A stretch of 64,000 nucleotides of DNA from Gemmatimonadota bacterium. Lineage in GTDB: Bacteria > Gemmatimonadota > Gemmatimonadetes > Gemmatimonadales > Gemmatimonadaceae. The notes beneath the pieces were generated by a model, which saw only the letters and a program-made list of their open reading frames with translations, made no database searches and was not told the DNA's origin. Positions within the stretch are counted from its first letter, which is position 1. Each line of letters starts with the position of its first letter. The stretch spans positions 19,657 through 83,656 of the forward strand of contig VHBO01000005.1 of NCBI GenBank assembly GCA_016871895.1, written 5' to 3'. Below, in pieces: positions 55,388 to 64,000 of the stretch. Position numbers and translations under genes: made by a program.

Positions 55388-56152
55388 CCAGACCTGCGCC
55401 ACCTCGCGCGGCGGGCTGTAGCGTTCGCCGCGTGGGTCGAAGAGCGGTGCGTCGTCGAGGATCCACTCCACCGGCAGCTCGACGATCCCCGTCCGCTCAC
55501 CGCGCTGCTCGAGTTCATACGGACGCTCATCCGCCATCAAAGAGCTCTCGTAGCGGAACCCCATATCGCGCAGGATGGAGAGCGTGTTCGGCGAGAAATT
55601 CCAGGACGGCGCGCGATACCCGACCGGCTTTGTGCCCGTCATCCGCGTCAAGTCGTCGACCGCCCGCTTCAACAGGGCACGTTCCACTGAATCGGGCAGC
55701 GTCGCGTTCATCTCGTGGACCCACCCGTGTACCGCGAACTCGTGACGGCCGCTCCGGGCGATCAGCGGACCCATCTCCGGATGGAGTGCCAGACTCACCG
55801 AGGGGATGAAGAAGCTCGCGGGGATCCGACGGGCATCGAGGAGCCGGACCACGCGCTCGAGCCCGACCCGCGCCCCATACTGCCCCATCGAGAGCGCACC
55901 GACCGAGGTCTCGCCGTAGCGGATGGTGACCGTCTCGTTGTCGACGTCGAACGAGAGCAGGACGGCGACCTTTTTGCCCCCCGGCCACTGACGCGGGTTC
56001 AGATTGCGGCCCGCACGGACGGCGTTCACGGTGGTCGTGATGCTGTCCATCGTCCATTTCCAGCCCGGGATGGCATCGGTGACCGGGACGGGTTGGGCCT
56101 GCGCCTGCAGGCACCACGGGGCGAGGAGGAGGAAGGCGGCGAGTCGGTTCAT
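55334..56152 (-). pseudogene. Polysaccharide deacetylase (NodB-like), 3'-truncated
   Basis: 272 residues from ATG at 56152 with a signal peptide (RLAAFLLLAPWCLQAQ). NodB motifs 1-3 are present: SFDVDNET, the metal HGWVHE and YRAPSWNF. The normal C-terminus is lost: after PPREVAQVW, where the family continues, the frame enters the recombinase remnant and stops at 55334, so the conserved last segment with the MT4/MT5 Leu-His is absent. It is probably inactive, though a truncated protein may be made. Confidence 0.75.
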
Positions 56153-56239
56153 ACCGCTGAACCTACGCGCCACGAGGCCAGCGGCCAGTGCGGAGGTGCG
56201 ACGGCTCACGCAACCGGAGCGATTACCCCCGACGCGACA

Positions 56240-57379
56240 TCACCGCCACGTCTCCCCGAAGAGGCGGAGCCAATTCCCGCCGATGATCTTCTCGATGCGG
56301 GCGCTGGTGTGACCGCGGGCCGCGAGCCGGTCTGCGATCCGCTCCATCCGGCGCGGCGAGTCGAGGTCGGGCACGTGGTTGAAGACCTGTTCGTCCTCGC
56401 CGGGCGCCGAGATCCCCTGCGCGCGACGCTGCTTCACGAAGTCCGCGTGCAGGGCACGGAACTGTGGGCTCAAATCGAGTGGCGTGATGGAGTTGTCGGA
56501 GCCGACCCCGACGTGGTCCTCCCCCATCACATTGACCGCGTGCTCGATATGGCGGATGAAGTCCTCACCATTCGGCTGTCCGCTCATCTGGAGGAACGGC
56601 ATCATGTAGATGCCCGCGACCCCGCCCTTCGCGGAGAGGCGCCGCAGCTGGTCATCGGTCTTCGCGCGAGGGACGTCCGCGAGTGCGGCGCACGAGGTGT
56701 GCGTGGCGGCGATCGGGCGCGTCGCATGCGCGATCGCGTCATCGGTGGTGCGACGTCCGCAGTGACTGACGTCGACGAGGATGCCGAGCGTGGTCATCCG
56801 TGTCACGACGTCGCGGCCGAAGGCGCTGAGGCCGGCATTGCCGGGCTCGAGACAGCCGTCCCCGACGAGGTTACGGACGTTGTACGTCAGTTGGACGATG
56901 CGGACGCCGAGCCCGTGGAAGAGATCGACGCGACGAATATCCCCCTCGAGCATCGTGGTGTCCTGGAACCCGGCGATGAGCCCGACTCGGCGTTCCGCCT
57001 TCGCCTTCCGGATGTCGGCGACCGTCCGGATGCGTGCGAAGGCGTCCGGATGTGCATCGAGCTCGCGCTCGAGGAACGCGAGGTTGCGAATCGTCGACTC
57101 GAAGGCGGCGCTCCCGGTGTTGCCGCCACCGCTCAACGTCACGTTCACGGCGGTGATCCCTGACGCCTTCGCGTTCGCGACCATCGCGGGCGTGTAAGGG
57201 ACCGCCGTGCTGTCGGGCACATTGAACGGTCCAGGCGTCGCGAGGTTGTCGATGACGATCGCCGCGTCGTAGCCGGCCCAGCCGTGCATTGGCCCATCGG
57301 TGGGGTGGAGGTCGAGCATCGAGCCCGCGATCCCAAGGGCGGTCATCGAGGTGAAATCTCGGCGGGTGATCGGCGGCAT
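56240..57379 (-). CDS. Tat-exported M19 (renal dipeptidase-like) peptidase
   Basis: 379 residues opening with a Tat signal (TRRDFTSMTALGIAG). The M19 core is present: GFQDTTMLEGDI, LTYNVRNLVGDGCLEPGNAGLSAFG, VDVSHCGRRTTDDAI, PIAATHTSC and GVGSDNSI. The usual D-x-H-x-D metal pair of the first strand is not found; the corresponding region reads AIVIDNLATPG. The variant first-shell ligand set makes activity uncertain, as for other M19 outliers. Confidence 0.85.
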   Translation of the reverse strand: MPPITRRDFTSMTALGIAGSMLDLHPTDGPMHGWAGYDAAIVIDNLATPGPFNVPDSTAVPYTPAMVANAKASGITAVNVTLSGGGNTGSAAFESTIRNLAFLERELDAHPDAFARIRTVADIRKAKAERRVGLIAGFQDTTMLEGDIRRVDLFHGLGVRIVQLTYNVRNLVGDGCLEPGNAGLSAFGRDVVTRMTTLGILVDVSHCGRRTTDDAIAHATRPIAATHTSCAALADVPRAKTDDQLRRLSAKGGVAGIYMMPFLQMSGQPNGEDFIRHIEHAVNVMGEDHVGVGSDNSITPLDLSPQFRALHADFVKQRRAQGISAPGEDEQVFNHVPDLDSPRRMERIADRLAARGHTSARIEKIIGGNWLRLFGETWR

Positions 57380-57410
57380 CGTCGATGCGCTCCTGGAGTG
57401 AGGTGGCGTC

Positions 57411-58538
57411 CTACGGGTTAGCGGTGGTGACTATTCCACGGTTTGTCAGGGAAGCATCCCCGCCGTAATGTGCCAACAGACGCGGATCCATCACACGGCG
57501 CCAGATCGGCGGGACGAAGGCCAACAGGACCATCGCCGCGTAGCCCTGCGGCAGGCGCGGTGCCTCCGTCACGTGTCGCAGCGCCTGGTACCGACGTGCG
57601 GGGTGCGTGTGATGGTCGCTGTGGCGCTGCAGATGGAAGAGGAAGATGTTCGACGCGAGATGGTCGCTGTCCCAGCTGTGCACGTGCCGGCAGCGTTCGT
57701 AGCGCCCATCCGGGCGTCGTTCGCGGAGGAGCCCGTAATGCTCGAGGTAGTTGACCGCCTCGAGCAGGGTGAACCCGACCACCGCCTGCAGCGCCAGCCA
57801 GGGCGCGACCGTCGGACCGAAGGCGAGCAGGAGTCCGCCCGCGAGGATCGCCGTCAATGCCCAGCCCTGCACCACCTCATTCGCGAGCGTCCATTGGCCT
57901 CGTCCGAGCCTCCCGAGGCGCGTGCGCTCGATCGCGAGTGCAGAGCGCAACGACCCGATCATCGTGCGCGGCCAGAAGGCGTAGAAGCTCTCGCCGTAGC
58001 GCGCGCTCGCCGGGTCGACGGGAGTCGCCACGTGCACGTGATGCCCGCGATTGTGCTCGATGTAAAAGTGCCCATAGGCGCTCTGCGCGAGGGCGAGGCG
58101 ACTGCACCAGCGCTCGACGGCATCGTGCTTGTGCCCAAGTTCGTGCGCCGCATTGATCGCGAATCCTGCGACGACACCGACTGTCAGCGCGAGCCCGAGC
58201 GCGTCGGCCACGGAGAGGCTCCCGGAGGCCCACAGCGCACAGGCGAAGACCAAGCCGGCGTACTGCAGCGGGAGAAACGCCATCGTGCACCAGCGGTAGT
58301 AGCGGTCATCCTCGAGCTGCGCGATGACGCGGTCCGAAGGATTCGTCGCATCGGTGCCAAGCCACAGGTCGAGCAGGGGGAGCACGAGGAAGCTGACGAT
58401 CGGCCCGAGGTACCACGCGACCGTCGATCCCGTCACCCGGGCGAGCAGCGCCGCGACGAACGGGGAGAGCGGGATCGCGAGGGCGAGGAGCCAGGCGTAC
58501 CGCTTGGGGTCAGGGTGACGGAGGCCACCGGATGGCAT
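57411..58538 (-). CDS. Alkane 1-monooxygenase/AlkB-like membrane hydroxylase
   Basis: Non-haem di-iron membrane hydroxylase, 375 residues with about six membrane helices. All four His signatures are seen: HELGHKHD, EHNRGHHVH, NYLEHYG and LQRHSDHHTH. The spacing fits AlkB proper more than fatty-acid desaturases. No rubredoxin gene is adjacent. The start is ATG at 58538; a GTG at 58562 is an alternative and would overlap the divergent gene's longer frame. Confidence 0.85.
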   Translation of the reverse strand: MPSGGLRHPDPKRYAWLLALAIPLSPFVAALLARVTGSTVAWYLGPIVSFLVLPLLDLWLGTDATNPSDRVIAQLEDDRYYRWCTMAFLPLQYAGLVFACALWASGSLSVADALGLALTVGVVAGFAINAAHELGHKHDAVERWCSRLALAQSAYGHFYIEHNRGHHVHVATPVDPASARYGESFYAFWPRTMIGSLRSALAIERTRLGRLGRGQWTLANEVVQGWALTAILAGGLLLAFGPTVAPWLALQAVVGFTLLEAVNYLEHYGLLRERRPDGRYERCRHVHSWDSDHLASNIFLFHLQRHSDHHTHPARRYQALRHVTEAPRLPQGYAAMVLLAFVPPIWRRVMDPRLLAHYGGDASLTNRGIVTTANP

Positions 58539-58631
58539 GCCGCAACTTATCCCGTGGAACACAGACCTGCCCGCCCGAGTTGGTTAAACACGGGGCGTCA
58601 GGCGCTCCGGACCCTTGTCCCGGAGCCACTC

Positions 58632-58979
58632 GTGCACACGCTCGCGATCCTCGTACAGCTCGCCGTCGCCCTCTCGGTCTTCTACGTGTGGATCTTCCGC
58701 TTCGACACCATCACCAGCGACTTCGAGCGCTTCGGCTACCCGCTCGTATTCCGGAACGCCGTCGGGGTCGTAAAGCTGGTGATTGCCACCCTATTGATCG
58801 TGGGATTCTGGTCGCCTACGGTCGTACCGGGCGCCACCCTGGGGATGGCCGCCCTGATGGTCGGGGCGCAGTGGTCGCATTGGCGGGTCGCTAACCCGAT
58901 GGCCAAGCGGGTGCCGTCGGCGATTCTGCTCGTGGGCTGCGTACTGATTCTGATGGATGCGCGCGGGTTGTTCGGGTAG
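58632..58979 (+). CDS. DoxX-like membrane protein
   Basis: 115 residues with four membrane helices (LAILVQLAVALSVFYVWIF, VVKLVIATLLIVGF, GATLGMAALMVGAQW, AILLVGCVLILMD), the DoxX-like family pattern. GTG at 58632 has GGAG six bases upstream; a GTG at 58554 would extend it into the AlkB start region. It is divergent from AlkB. Function is unproven; DoxX proteins contribute to redox or sulphur chemistry at the membrane. Confidence 0.75.
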   Translation: MHTLAILVQLAVALSVFYVWIFRFDTITSDFERFGYPLVFRNAVGVVKLVIATLLIVGFWSPTVVPGATLGMAALMVGAQWSHWRVANPMAKRVPSAILLVGCVLILMDARGLFG

Positions 58980-58995
58980 CGAGGACGCATCCCCG

Positions 58996-59469
58996 CTACA
59001 CCGCCCGCTCGAAATAGAGGGCGGCGTGGCACTGGCTCTCGCGGTACGACGCGATTGGCCGGAACCCGAATCGTTCGTACAGGGCGATGGCGGGCGTCAG
59101 TTCCGGCGCGGTGTCGAGCCGAACGTGCCGATAGCCGATGTGGCGAGCCTGGTCGAGGAGCGCCTCGAGGAGCGCCGCGCCGACGCCGAGCCGGCGCGAG
59201 GCGGGTCGCACATACATCCGCTTCACCTCACCGATCGACGGCTCGAGCGCACTGAGGCCGACACACCCAAGCGGCTCGTCGTCCTGCCAAGCGATCAGCA
59301 ACGCGCCCTGTGGGGCCGTGAACGGCTCGGGGAGCGCGGCGATGTCCGCGTCGATGGTGTTCCACCGACCGCAGACGTGCGGGAGTGTGGCGTACTCGCG
59401 CATCAGGACGCGCGCCGTCTCGATGTGTGATGCGGAGGCATCTGCCCCGATGACCTCGAGCCTGATCAT
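58996..59469 (-). CDS. GNAT-family N-acetyltransferase
   Basis: 157 residues. The acyl-CoA loop is VRPASRRLGVGAALLEALLD, with VKRMYV before it and a conserved C-terminus ALYERFGFRPIASY. The ATG at 59469 has a GAGGG ribosome site with short spacing; a GTG at 59508 overlapping the DUF4287 stop would add 13 residues. It is the last gene of a three-gene minus-strand set with DUF4287 and SRPBCC. Confidence 0.8.
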   Translation of the reverse strand: MIRLEVIGADASASHIETARVLMREYATLPHVCGRWNTIDADIAALPEPFTAPQGALLIAWQDDEPLGCVGLSALEPSIGEVKRMYVRPASRRLGVGAALLEALLDQARHIGYRHVRLDTAPELTPAIALYERFGFRPIASYRESQCHAALYFERAV

Positions 59470-59504
59470 CGGCCCTCGCGTCACGCGAGTGACTGCGGCG
59501 GACG

Positions 59505-59708
59505 TCACGAATGCGCCCGAAAATGCGCCACGAGAGCATTTGCGTGGCCGTGGCCAACGCGATGCTCACGCTTCAGGAACGCGACCATCTCCATATGCTT
59601 CTCGATCTTGGCCGCCTTGAGGATCTTCATCCAGGCGTCAACCGACTTGCCGTACGTCTTCTCGATTGACGGAAAATAGAAGGCGGGGCCCTTCACCGGT
59701 TGAGTCAT
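59505..59708 (-). CDS. DUF4287 small protein
   Basis: 67 residues: FYFPSIEKTYGKSVDAWMKIL, IEKHMEMVAFLKREHRVGHGHANALVAHF. This is the DUF4287 fold, which is commonly found alone or fused to a DUF5655 domain. Function unknown. The ATG at 59708 overlaps the SRPBCC stop (ATGA), and its stop overlaps the possible GTG of the acetyltransferase. Confidence 0.8.
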   Translation of the reverse strand: MTQPVKGPAFYFPSIEKTYGKSVDAWMKILKAAKIEKHMEMVAFLKREHRVGHGHANALVAHFRAHS

Positions 59709-60130
59709 GCGAGATCGTGCTCCGCGGCGACGACGGCAAACCGGTCGAGGATAGCCTGCCATCCCTGCGCCTGCAGCTCCCGTGTGTGCGCCTGTTCGGC
59801 TTCGAATCGTACCTCCACGTCGACGCCGCCCGACGCCTCGGTGAAGGTCACAACGACCGCGCGCCCATCACCGATCCGATACGTCAGACGACGCGGGGGT
59901 GTTACGATCTCCACCGTCCCCTCAAAATCGAAGCCCATCGACCCATCACGCGCTTCCATCCGGTAGCAGAATCGCCCGCCGGGCCGCAGTTCAAGGACGG
60001 CTGAAGTGGTGTGCCAGTCATCGGACGCGGCGTTCCACCGGCAGATGTCGGCCGGGGTGGTGTACGTCACGAAGACGTGGCCGAGCTTGGCCCCGGGGAT
60101 GTGGGTGCGGACGATGATTGGATTGTTCAT
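59705..60130 (-). CDS. SRPBCC/AHSA1-family protein
   Basis: 141 residues with the START-like fold: FVTYTTPADICRWNAASDDWHTT, LELRPGGRFCYRMEARDG, IVTPPRRLTYRI, and a C-terminal helix (GWQAILDRFAVVAAEHD). AHSA1-type proteins bind hydrophobic ligands or act as chaperone co-activators; no specific role can be read here. It is the first gene of the set with DUF4287 and GNAT; start ATG at 60130. Confidence 0.85.
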   Translation of the reverse strand: MNNPIIVRTHIPGAKLGHVFVTYTTPADICRWNAASDDWHTTSAVLELRPGGRFCYRMEARDGSMGFDFEGTVEIVTPPRRLTYRIGDGRAVVVTFTEASGGVDVEVRFEAEQAHTRELQAQGWQAILDRFAVVAAEHDLA

Positions 60131-60326
60131 TAGAACTTCGGAGTTGGGAGCGTTATCGAGAATCTATCTCCCCTGCCCTGCGGGACGCATCAATTCAGAA
60201 ACGACCTAGGGGAGACGATCACTCGTCCCCCCCAGTTCGGATGCATGTCGTGCGAAGCGGCACGACTCAAACGGCTTAAGTTCTCGATTCACAATGCCTC
60301 CGGCCCCCTGCCTGGGGCGTCGCAGA

Positions 60327-62390
60327 TCACCCACCCGTCCCGATGACCAACCGTCCCTGAGTGTCCCCATTGAGGACATTCGGTGCAAAGAAGCCGAACT
60401 GCCTTCCCCCATTGATAGTCGTTGGATGCCAGACGAGTAAGGTCGTCCAGTACACCGTTGATGAAACGCGACCGGGAAGATCGAGCACCCACTGATACAC
60501 CCCGGTTGTGCTATTAATGAATGGGGTAGTGTTTCGAGCCGTGTCGCAGCCGCCTTGACCACTAGTGCCCGTGCTACTCAACGGCGCTGAGCAGATCAAC
60601 AGGCCGGCGTCAATGTGTGCCATTTCAAGCAGGGAACGCGACGGATCTTTGATTTCCCAGACAAATCGTGTACTCGCAAACACCCCTGCTGATGTTGGCG
60701 CTTGAACCATGGTGACGTGAACGGCCGGCACATCCATCACCAGCTGTCGCTGCTCTCCGACACCCAACGTGGACGCGACACCGGTGATGCCATTGGCGAC
60801 GAGTCGACCCCCACTAGAAGTGATGGAGCGCGCATCGATCGAAATCGCCCTGACGGAATACGGAACGGAGGGGCTCGGAGGCAATTCGAGGAACGCAGTC
60901 CCAGTCCCCGTTGGTGAGGGCACATAGGTCCAGAAGGATTGTTCAACTTGACCGGGCGACAAGAGCCCACCGCCACTCACCCGGACATAGAAACCTCCGG
61001 TGTTTGCAGGGCCCGTCAAGGTGAGTGCCATACCAGACGGCTGGGACGTGACGAGCACTCGGAGTGTGGAAGACACCCCCTCGCTCGTCGCCGTAACGAT
61101 ACTGCTTCCGGGTTGCCGGCCTGTTACCAGCCCTGCTTGGTTGATGGTCAGGATCGTGGAATCTGCTGATGTCCAGGTGATCGTGCGGCCGATGAGGGCC
61201 GTCCCGGAACTGTCTTGTAGTGTCGCGGCGAGCGGGACCGTCTCATTCACCACAACGGTGTTTGCCCCTGTGATGGCGATCGTCGCCACTGGTACCGGCG
61301 TGACTCGAACCAGCGCCGTTCCTACCACCGCACCGAGGGAAGCGGTGACAGTCGCCTGACCAAGGTGTCTCGCATTCACGACGCCGGACGGGAAAACCCG
61401 AGCGACGAGCGTATCACTGCTTTTCCAAATATACGGGACACCGCTCATCGGCTGGTTGCTGTCATCGAGCGCCGTTGCCGTGAAGAGCTGAGCTGACCCA
61501 ACCCGAAGCACGGTAGAATCCGGGTTGACCACAATGCGCCTCGGCAGCGTTCGCACAATCACCGGGATACGTCCCTCGACGCCTTCTGAGGACGCGACGA
61601 GCGTGGTACGCCCTGCCGTAATCGCGGTCACCATCCCTGTGGAAGACACACGCGCAATCCCCGTATCACTGACAGACCACACCACGGCCCGCCCGGCGAG
61701 TACCCCACCGAGGCTGTCGAGTACCTGGGCAGTGACACCGAGCGACTGTTCCGGAAATATCCAGACGGAATCAGCGTGAAGCTGGATTCGACGGACTGGA
61801 ACCGGAACCACGCTCACCACTGTCGTGTCGCGCTTGTCTTCCGCCGAGACCACGATCCGCGCTGTACCGGGTGATGCTTTCGCTGTCACCCGCCCAGTGG
61901 ACGAGACGGTCGCGAGCAGGGTGTCCAAGCTGCTCCACGACACTGCGACTGTGACAGCGGAGTCGGCGATGACCGACGCTGTTAACTGCACGGACTGCGT
62001 GACAATGACCGAGACGGAGTCGGGGATAGAAGCAACCGACTGCACGCCGATCACCGTCGCCGTCGATGTTCCGGTGACACCAAACGCAGAGGCCGAAATA
62101 GTCGCGTATCCCCGTCGGAGCGCGGTCACTTGACCCGCTGGGGAGACAGTTGCGATGGAAGGGTCTGACGTTGACCACGTGAGGCCGGTGGGTGGGTGAA
62201 GCAGTCCTTCCGTCGATTTGAGCGTGGTTGACAATTGTACCGATTGCCCTGGACGGAGATTCCCACTCCCACCATTCACCACGATCTCGGCGACGCCGAT
62301 CGGCTCCGTGATTGGTTCTTGGCAGGCGCTCAGCCCGAGCACGACGGCACCAAGGAGGACGCGAACCAGCGGACGGTCAAGTTGTGACAT
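60327..62390 (-). CDS. BIG2-repeat surface lipoprotein
   Basis: 687 residues with a lipoprotein signal (GAVVLGLSACQEP). Repeated bacterial Ig-like group 2 domains follow: IVVNGGSGNLRPGQSVQLSTT, then about four further copies with the WTSTDPSIATVSPAG-type motif (residues about 30-460). The C-terminal 200 residues form a separate unrecognised beta domain ending in RLVIGTGG. It is likely surface-exposed or adhesive. G+C is lower than the core, marking the start of the accessory end. Confidence 0.8.
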   Translation of the reverse strand: MSQLDRPLVRVLLGAVVLGLSACQEPITEPIGVAEIVVNGGSGNLRPGQSVQLSTTLKSTEGLLHPPTGLTWSTSDPSIATVSPAGQVTALRRGYATISASAFGVTGTSTATVIGVQSVASIPDSVSVIVTQSVQLTASVIADSAVTVAVSWSSLDTLLATVSSTGRVTAKASPGTARIVVSAEDKRDTTVVSVVPVPVRRIQLHADSVWIFPEQSLGVTAQVLDSLGGVLAGRAVVWSVSDTGIARVSSTGMVTAITAGRTTLVASSEGVEGRIPVIVRTLPRRIVVNPDSTVLRVGSAQLFTATALDDSNQPMSGVPYIWKSSDTLVARVFPSGVVNARHLGQATVTASLGAVVGTALVRVTPVPVATIAITGANTVVVNETVPLAATLQDSSGTALIGRTITWTSADSTILTINQAGLVTGRQPGSSIVTATSEGVSSTLRVLVTSQPSGMALTLTGPANTGGFYVRVSGGGLLSPGQVEQSFWTYVPSPTGTGTAFLELPPSPSVPYSVRAISIDARSITSSGGRLVANGITGVASTLGVGEQRQLVMDVPAVHVTMVQAPTSAGVFASTRFVWEIKDPSRSLLEMAHIDAGLLICSAPLSSTGTSGQGGCDTARNTTPFINSTTGVYQWVLDLPGRVSSTVYWTTLLVWHPTTINGGRQFGFFAPNVLNGDTQGRLVIGTGG

Positions 62391-62580
62391 GATATACGGT
62401 GCTCGCTGACGTATGGGGTTTCTCGGTGACGACGAGGCGAAAGACGATCTGACTTCTCGACGAGTAGGCGACTCTTACTTAAGAGTTCCTTGTGCGATAC
62501 GTTATCGATTGAGTTGACAGATGCTAGCTCTTGTTTTCTTGCACCTGTAGATTTTCTAGCTTACCTCACCAGGAGAACTG
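62391..62580. promoter_or_regulatory. Divergent intergenic region with a -35-like TTGACA
   Basis: The gap between the BIG2 lipoprotein and the small exported protein. TTGACA at 62514-62519 faces the plus-strand gene, but the segment at the expected -10 distance (TCTTGC) is poor. AGGAG just before 62581 is the clear ribosome site. No operator pattern was seen. Confidence 0.3.
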
Positions 62581-62988
62581 ATGAAACTGCGCATCGTGCT
62601 CGTTCTGGCCGCCGTCCTCGCGACTACTCCGTGTGTCACGCGCGCGCAGGCGGTCGCGCGCAAACTGCCGGGCTGCACCGGTGTCACTGCGGTGGTGCGA
62701 GTTTCGTCACTCACGGGTTCGATGGCACAGTTCGAGGCAGCGGTCACGGCGCACCGCCAGTGGTACCGGGATCGTGGTATCACATTCAACGAACAGCGTG
62801 TGGTCCCAATCTACAAGGCGGTTGACAGCACGGTGGTGGTCGATGGTGCGCAGGTGATGACGATTCACACGAACCCACCTACGACCAACCCGCCGCGTGA
62901 TGCGGCTTGGGATGCCTTCACGAAGATGTACTCGGACGTATCGAAGGTAACCTCACAGACGGTTGTCTGTCTACCGAAGACTTTCTAG
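62581..62988 (+). CDS. Small exported protein of unknown function
   Basis: 135 residues. The signal peptide (LRIVLVLAAVLATTPCVTRAQ) precedes a domain with KLPGCTGVTAVVRVSSLTG, YRDRGITFNEQRVVP and a C-terminal VCLPKTF. Two cysteines in the mature part (GCTG and VCLP) could form a disulfide. I do not recognise a family. AGGAG at 62571-62575 gives a good start. It precedes the broken SnoaL-like gene, 67 bases away. Confidence 0.65.
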   Translation: MKLRIVLVLAAVLATTPCVTRAQAVARKLPGCTGVTAVVRVSSLTGSMAQFEAAVTAHRQWYRDRGITFNEQRVVPIYKAVDSTVVVDGAQVMTIHTNPPTTNPPRDAAWDAFTKMYSDVSKVTSQTVVCLPKTF

Positions 62989-63055
62989 CTCTTCGGAATT
63001 GCGAATAGGCGGACATCGCGTGCTTTTCACCTCTCCTCTTTCCTTCTAAGGTCCT

Positions 63056-63553
63056 ATGAAAGCAACCACGTTTCGCCACCTCATGCTTTGGGGCACCACA
63101 CTGATGGTGACGGCATGTGCGTCAGAGAACGACAAGCGTGCGGCCGTGGGCAATGCCAATGTTTAGTACTACGCCCGTGTCTGGGAGGTCGCCATCAACC
63201 AGGGCAATACCGCGATATTGGATTCGGCCTATGTCGAGGATGCGGTGCTACACTCGTTGCCTGAAATCCGCGGCAAGGCGAATGCCAAGGCGTACTATCA
63301 AAACTTCGTTGATGGCTTCTCTGAACGATCATTCATCGTGAAGGAGATCTTTGCCGACGGAGACCGGCTCGTGAAGTATTGGCAATTCAAAGGCAAGCAC
63401 ACCGGTGTCTTCTTTGGCATCCCTGCAACCGGCAAAGATGTCGATGTGATCGGCGCCACGCTGGTGACGATGCGAAACGGCAAGATCGCGGAAGAGCAAG
63501 ATTTCATGGACAATCTCGAATTTATGCGACAGCTTGGAATTATTCCGCGCTAG
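63056..63553 (+). pseudogene. SnoaL/NTF2-like lipoprotein interrupted by an in-frame TAG
   Basis: A frame with a lipoprotein signal (TTLMVTACAS) from ATG at 63056 runs into TAG at 63164-63166 and is then open in the same frame to the stop at 63551-63553. The downstream part (YYARVWEVAINQGN, FADGDRLVKYWQFKGKHTG, GIPATGKDVDVIGATLV) is a SnoaL-like ester-cyclase domain. The single stop replaces one codon between a complete signal and a complete domain, so a nonsense mutation is likely. A TTG at 63218 could start a shorter product without a signal. Confidence 0.75.
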
Positions 63554-64000
63554 GGCCAATCCATACTGGGGTTGGTGATTTGCCCAGGAAAGGTCACCCC
63601 GCCAATCGTGAAGGAGCCCCCTCGACCATTCCCAATCAAGTCAGAGCGCTGGATACGGCTTCATTTGCTTCATCCAATTCCGGTTAATAGGAAGACGCAA
63701 TCGAAGAAGCTTTGGCGCATCGACCTTATAGGATTTGGGCTCAGCTATTTGTTTGCTCTGCTTCCATCGCAACCAACCTGTGAGCCTCTGGTCCTGCGTC
63801 TACTGTTCTTGTGCAGAACGTTTTCTCAAAAGTATCTGTTTCCGCTTGGTGGAATTGCTGAGTGCGTAAATAGGGCATAAATATTTCAGAACATTTTTCC
63901 TAAACGAATGACTTTTATATACTATTTTTCATATCATAACAAATATTATTTCTGAATGAGATGTCGAATATCTACTTCTTCACGGGTTTTTCCCTTACGC
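63554..64000. other. Gene-poor AT-rich end of the window
   Basis: No supported gene. A 102-residue frame at 63572-63880 has no domain or ribosome site and is probably chance. G+C falls steeply towards the right edge (63901-63960 is 20%), which is unusual for this genome and may be the start of an accessory element continuing beyond the window. Confidence 0.5.

Noticed and set aside
63572..63880. 102-residue frame near the right edge
   Set aside because: No ribosome site, domain or composition fit; likely chance in an AT-rich region.

Overview
The window is a GC-rich bacterial chromosome segment, around 70% G+C in the core. The gene content resembles Gemmatimonadota: many signal-peptide-bearing M20, M28 and amidohydrolase proteins, BNR/VPS10-type repeat proteins, carboxypeptidase-regulatory/TonB-plug proteins, BIG2 lipoproteins, futalosine-route menaquinone genes and a plant-type enoyl-ACP reductase. 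The phylum is inferred from content; no rRNA or other marker gene is present. I saw no tRNA, rRNA, CRISPR array or intact insertion sequence. Layout: 1-5.4 kb holds trpA at the left edge, then a copper-type pair (a two-domain multicopper oxidase and a cupredoxin/beta-helix lipoprotein) divergent from a DUF2490-methyltransferase pair. 5.4-10.3 kb is a minus-strand run of exported proteins (M20 amidohydrolase, metallo-beta-lactamase fold, TonB-plug protein, beta-barrel). 10.4-12.8 kb is a plus-strand run with mqnB, mqnD and a haem-motif lipoprotein, facing a large G8-domain/beta-helix lipoprotein. 15.3-18.8 kb holds ettA and an exported amidohydrolase. 18.9-21.2 kb is a DsbD-like transporter, a TlpA thioredoxin and a hydrolase, facing a minus-strand esterase-thpR-PAP2 set. 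23.4-28.7 kb is a plus-strand block: acetyltransferase, MenC-like enolase, M20 deacylase, Sua5 and fabI. 28.7-33.6 kb has an acetyltransferase, a large BNR-repeat protein and a PAS-GGDEF protein on the minus strand. 33.6-40.6 kb has a GMC oxidoreductase, transketolase, an ATP-grasp ligase, an exported barrel-like protein and a VKOR. 41.8-48.5 kb is a tightly coupled six-gene operon of largely unrecognised function (SPFH/zinc-ribbon protein, two membrane proteins, two coiled-coil paralogues, a bactofilin-like protein), and it is the best candidate for an undescribed system. 48.5-54.5 kb has DUF5916, M20, aquaporin and M28 genes. 54.5-55.4 kb is a low-GC scar with a tyrosine-recombinase remnant between two broken genes. 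56-64 kb holds an M19 dipeptidase, AlkB-like and DoxX-like proteins, small stress or enzyme genes, a BIG2 lipoprotein, and a lower-GC accessory end that becomes strongly AT-rich. How genes work together: MqnB and MqnD show menaquinone is made by the futalosine route, so the MenC-like enolase next to an acyltransferase and an M20 deacylase is more likely an N-succinylamino acid racemase in a D- to L-amino acid salvage operon. The DsbD/TlpA pair and the VKOR together suggest an actively managed envelope thiol balance. The six-gene operon encodes membrane-anchored, coiled-coil and filament-like parts that probably form one envelope-associated assembly.
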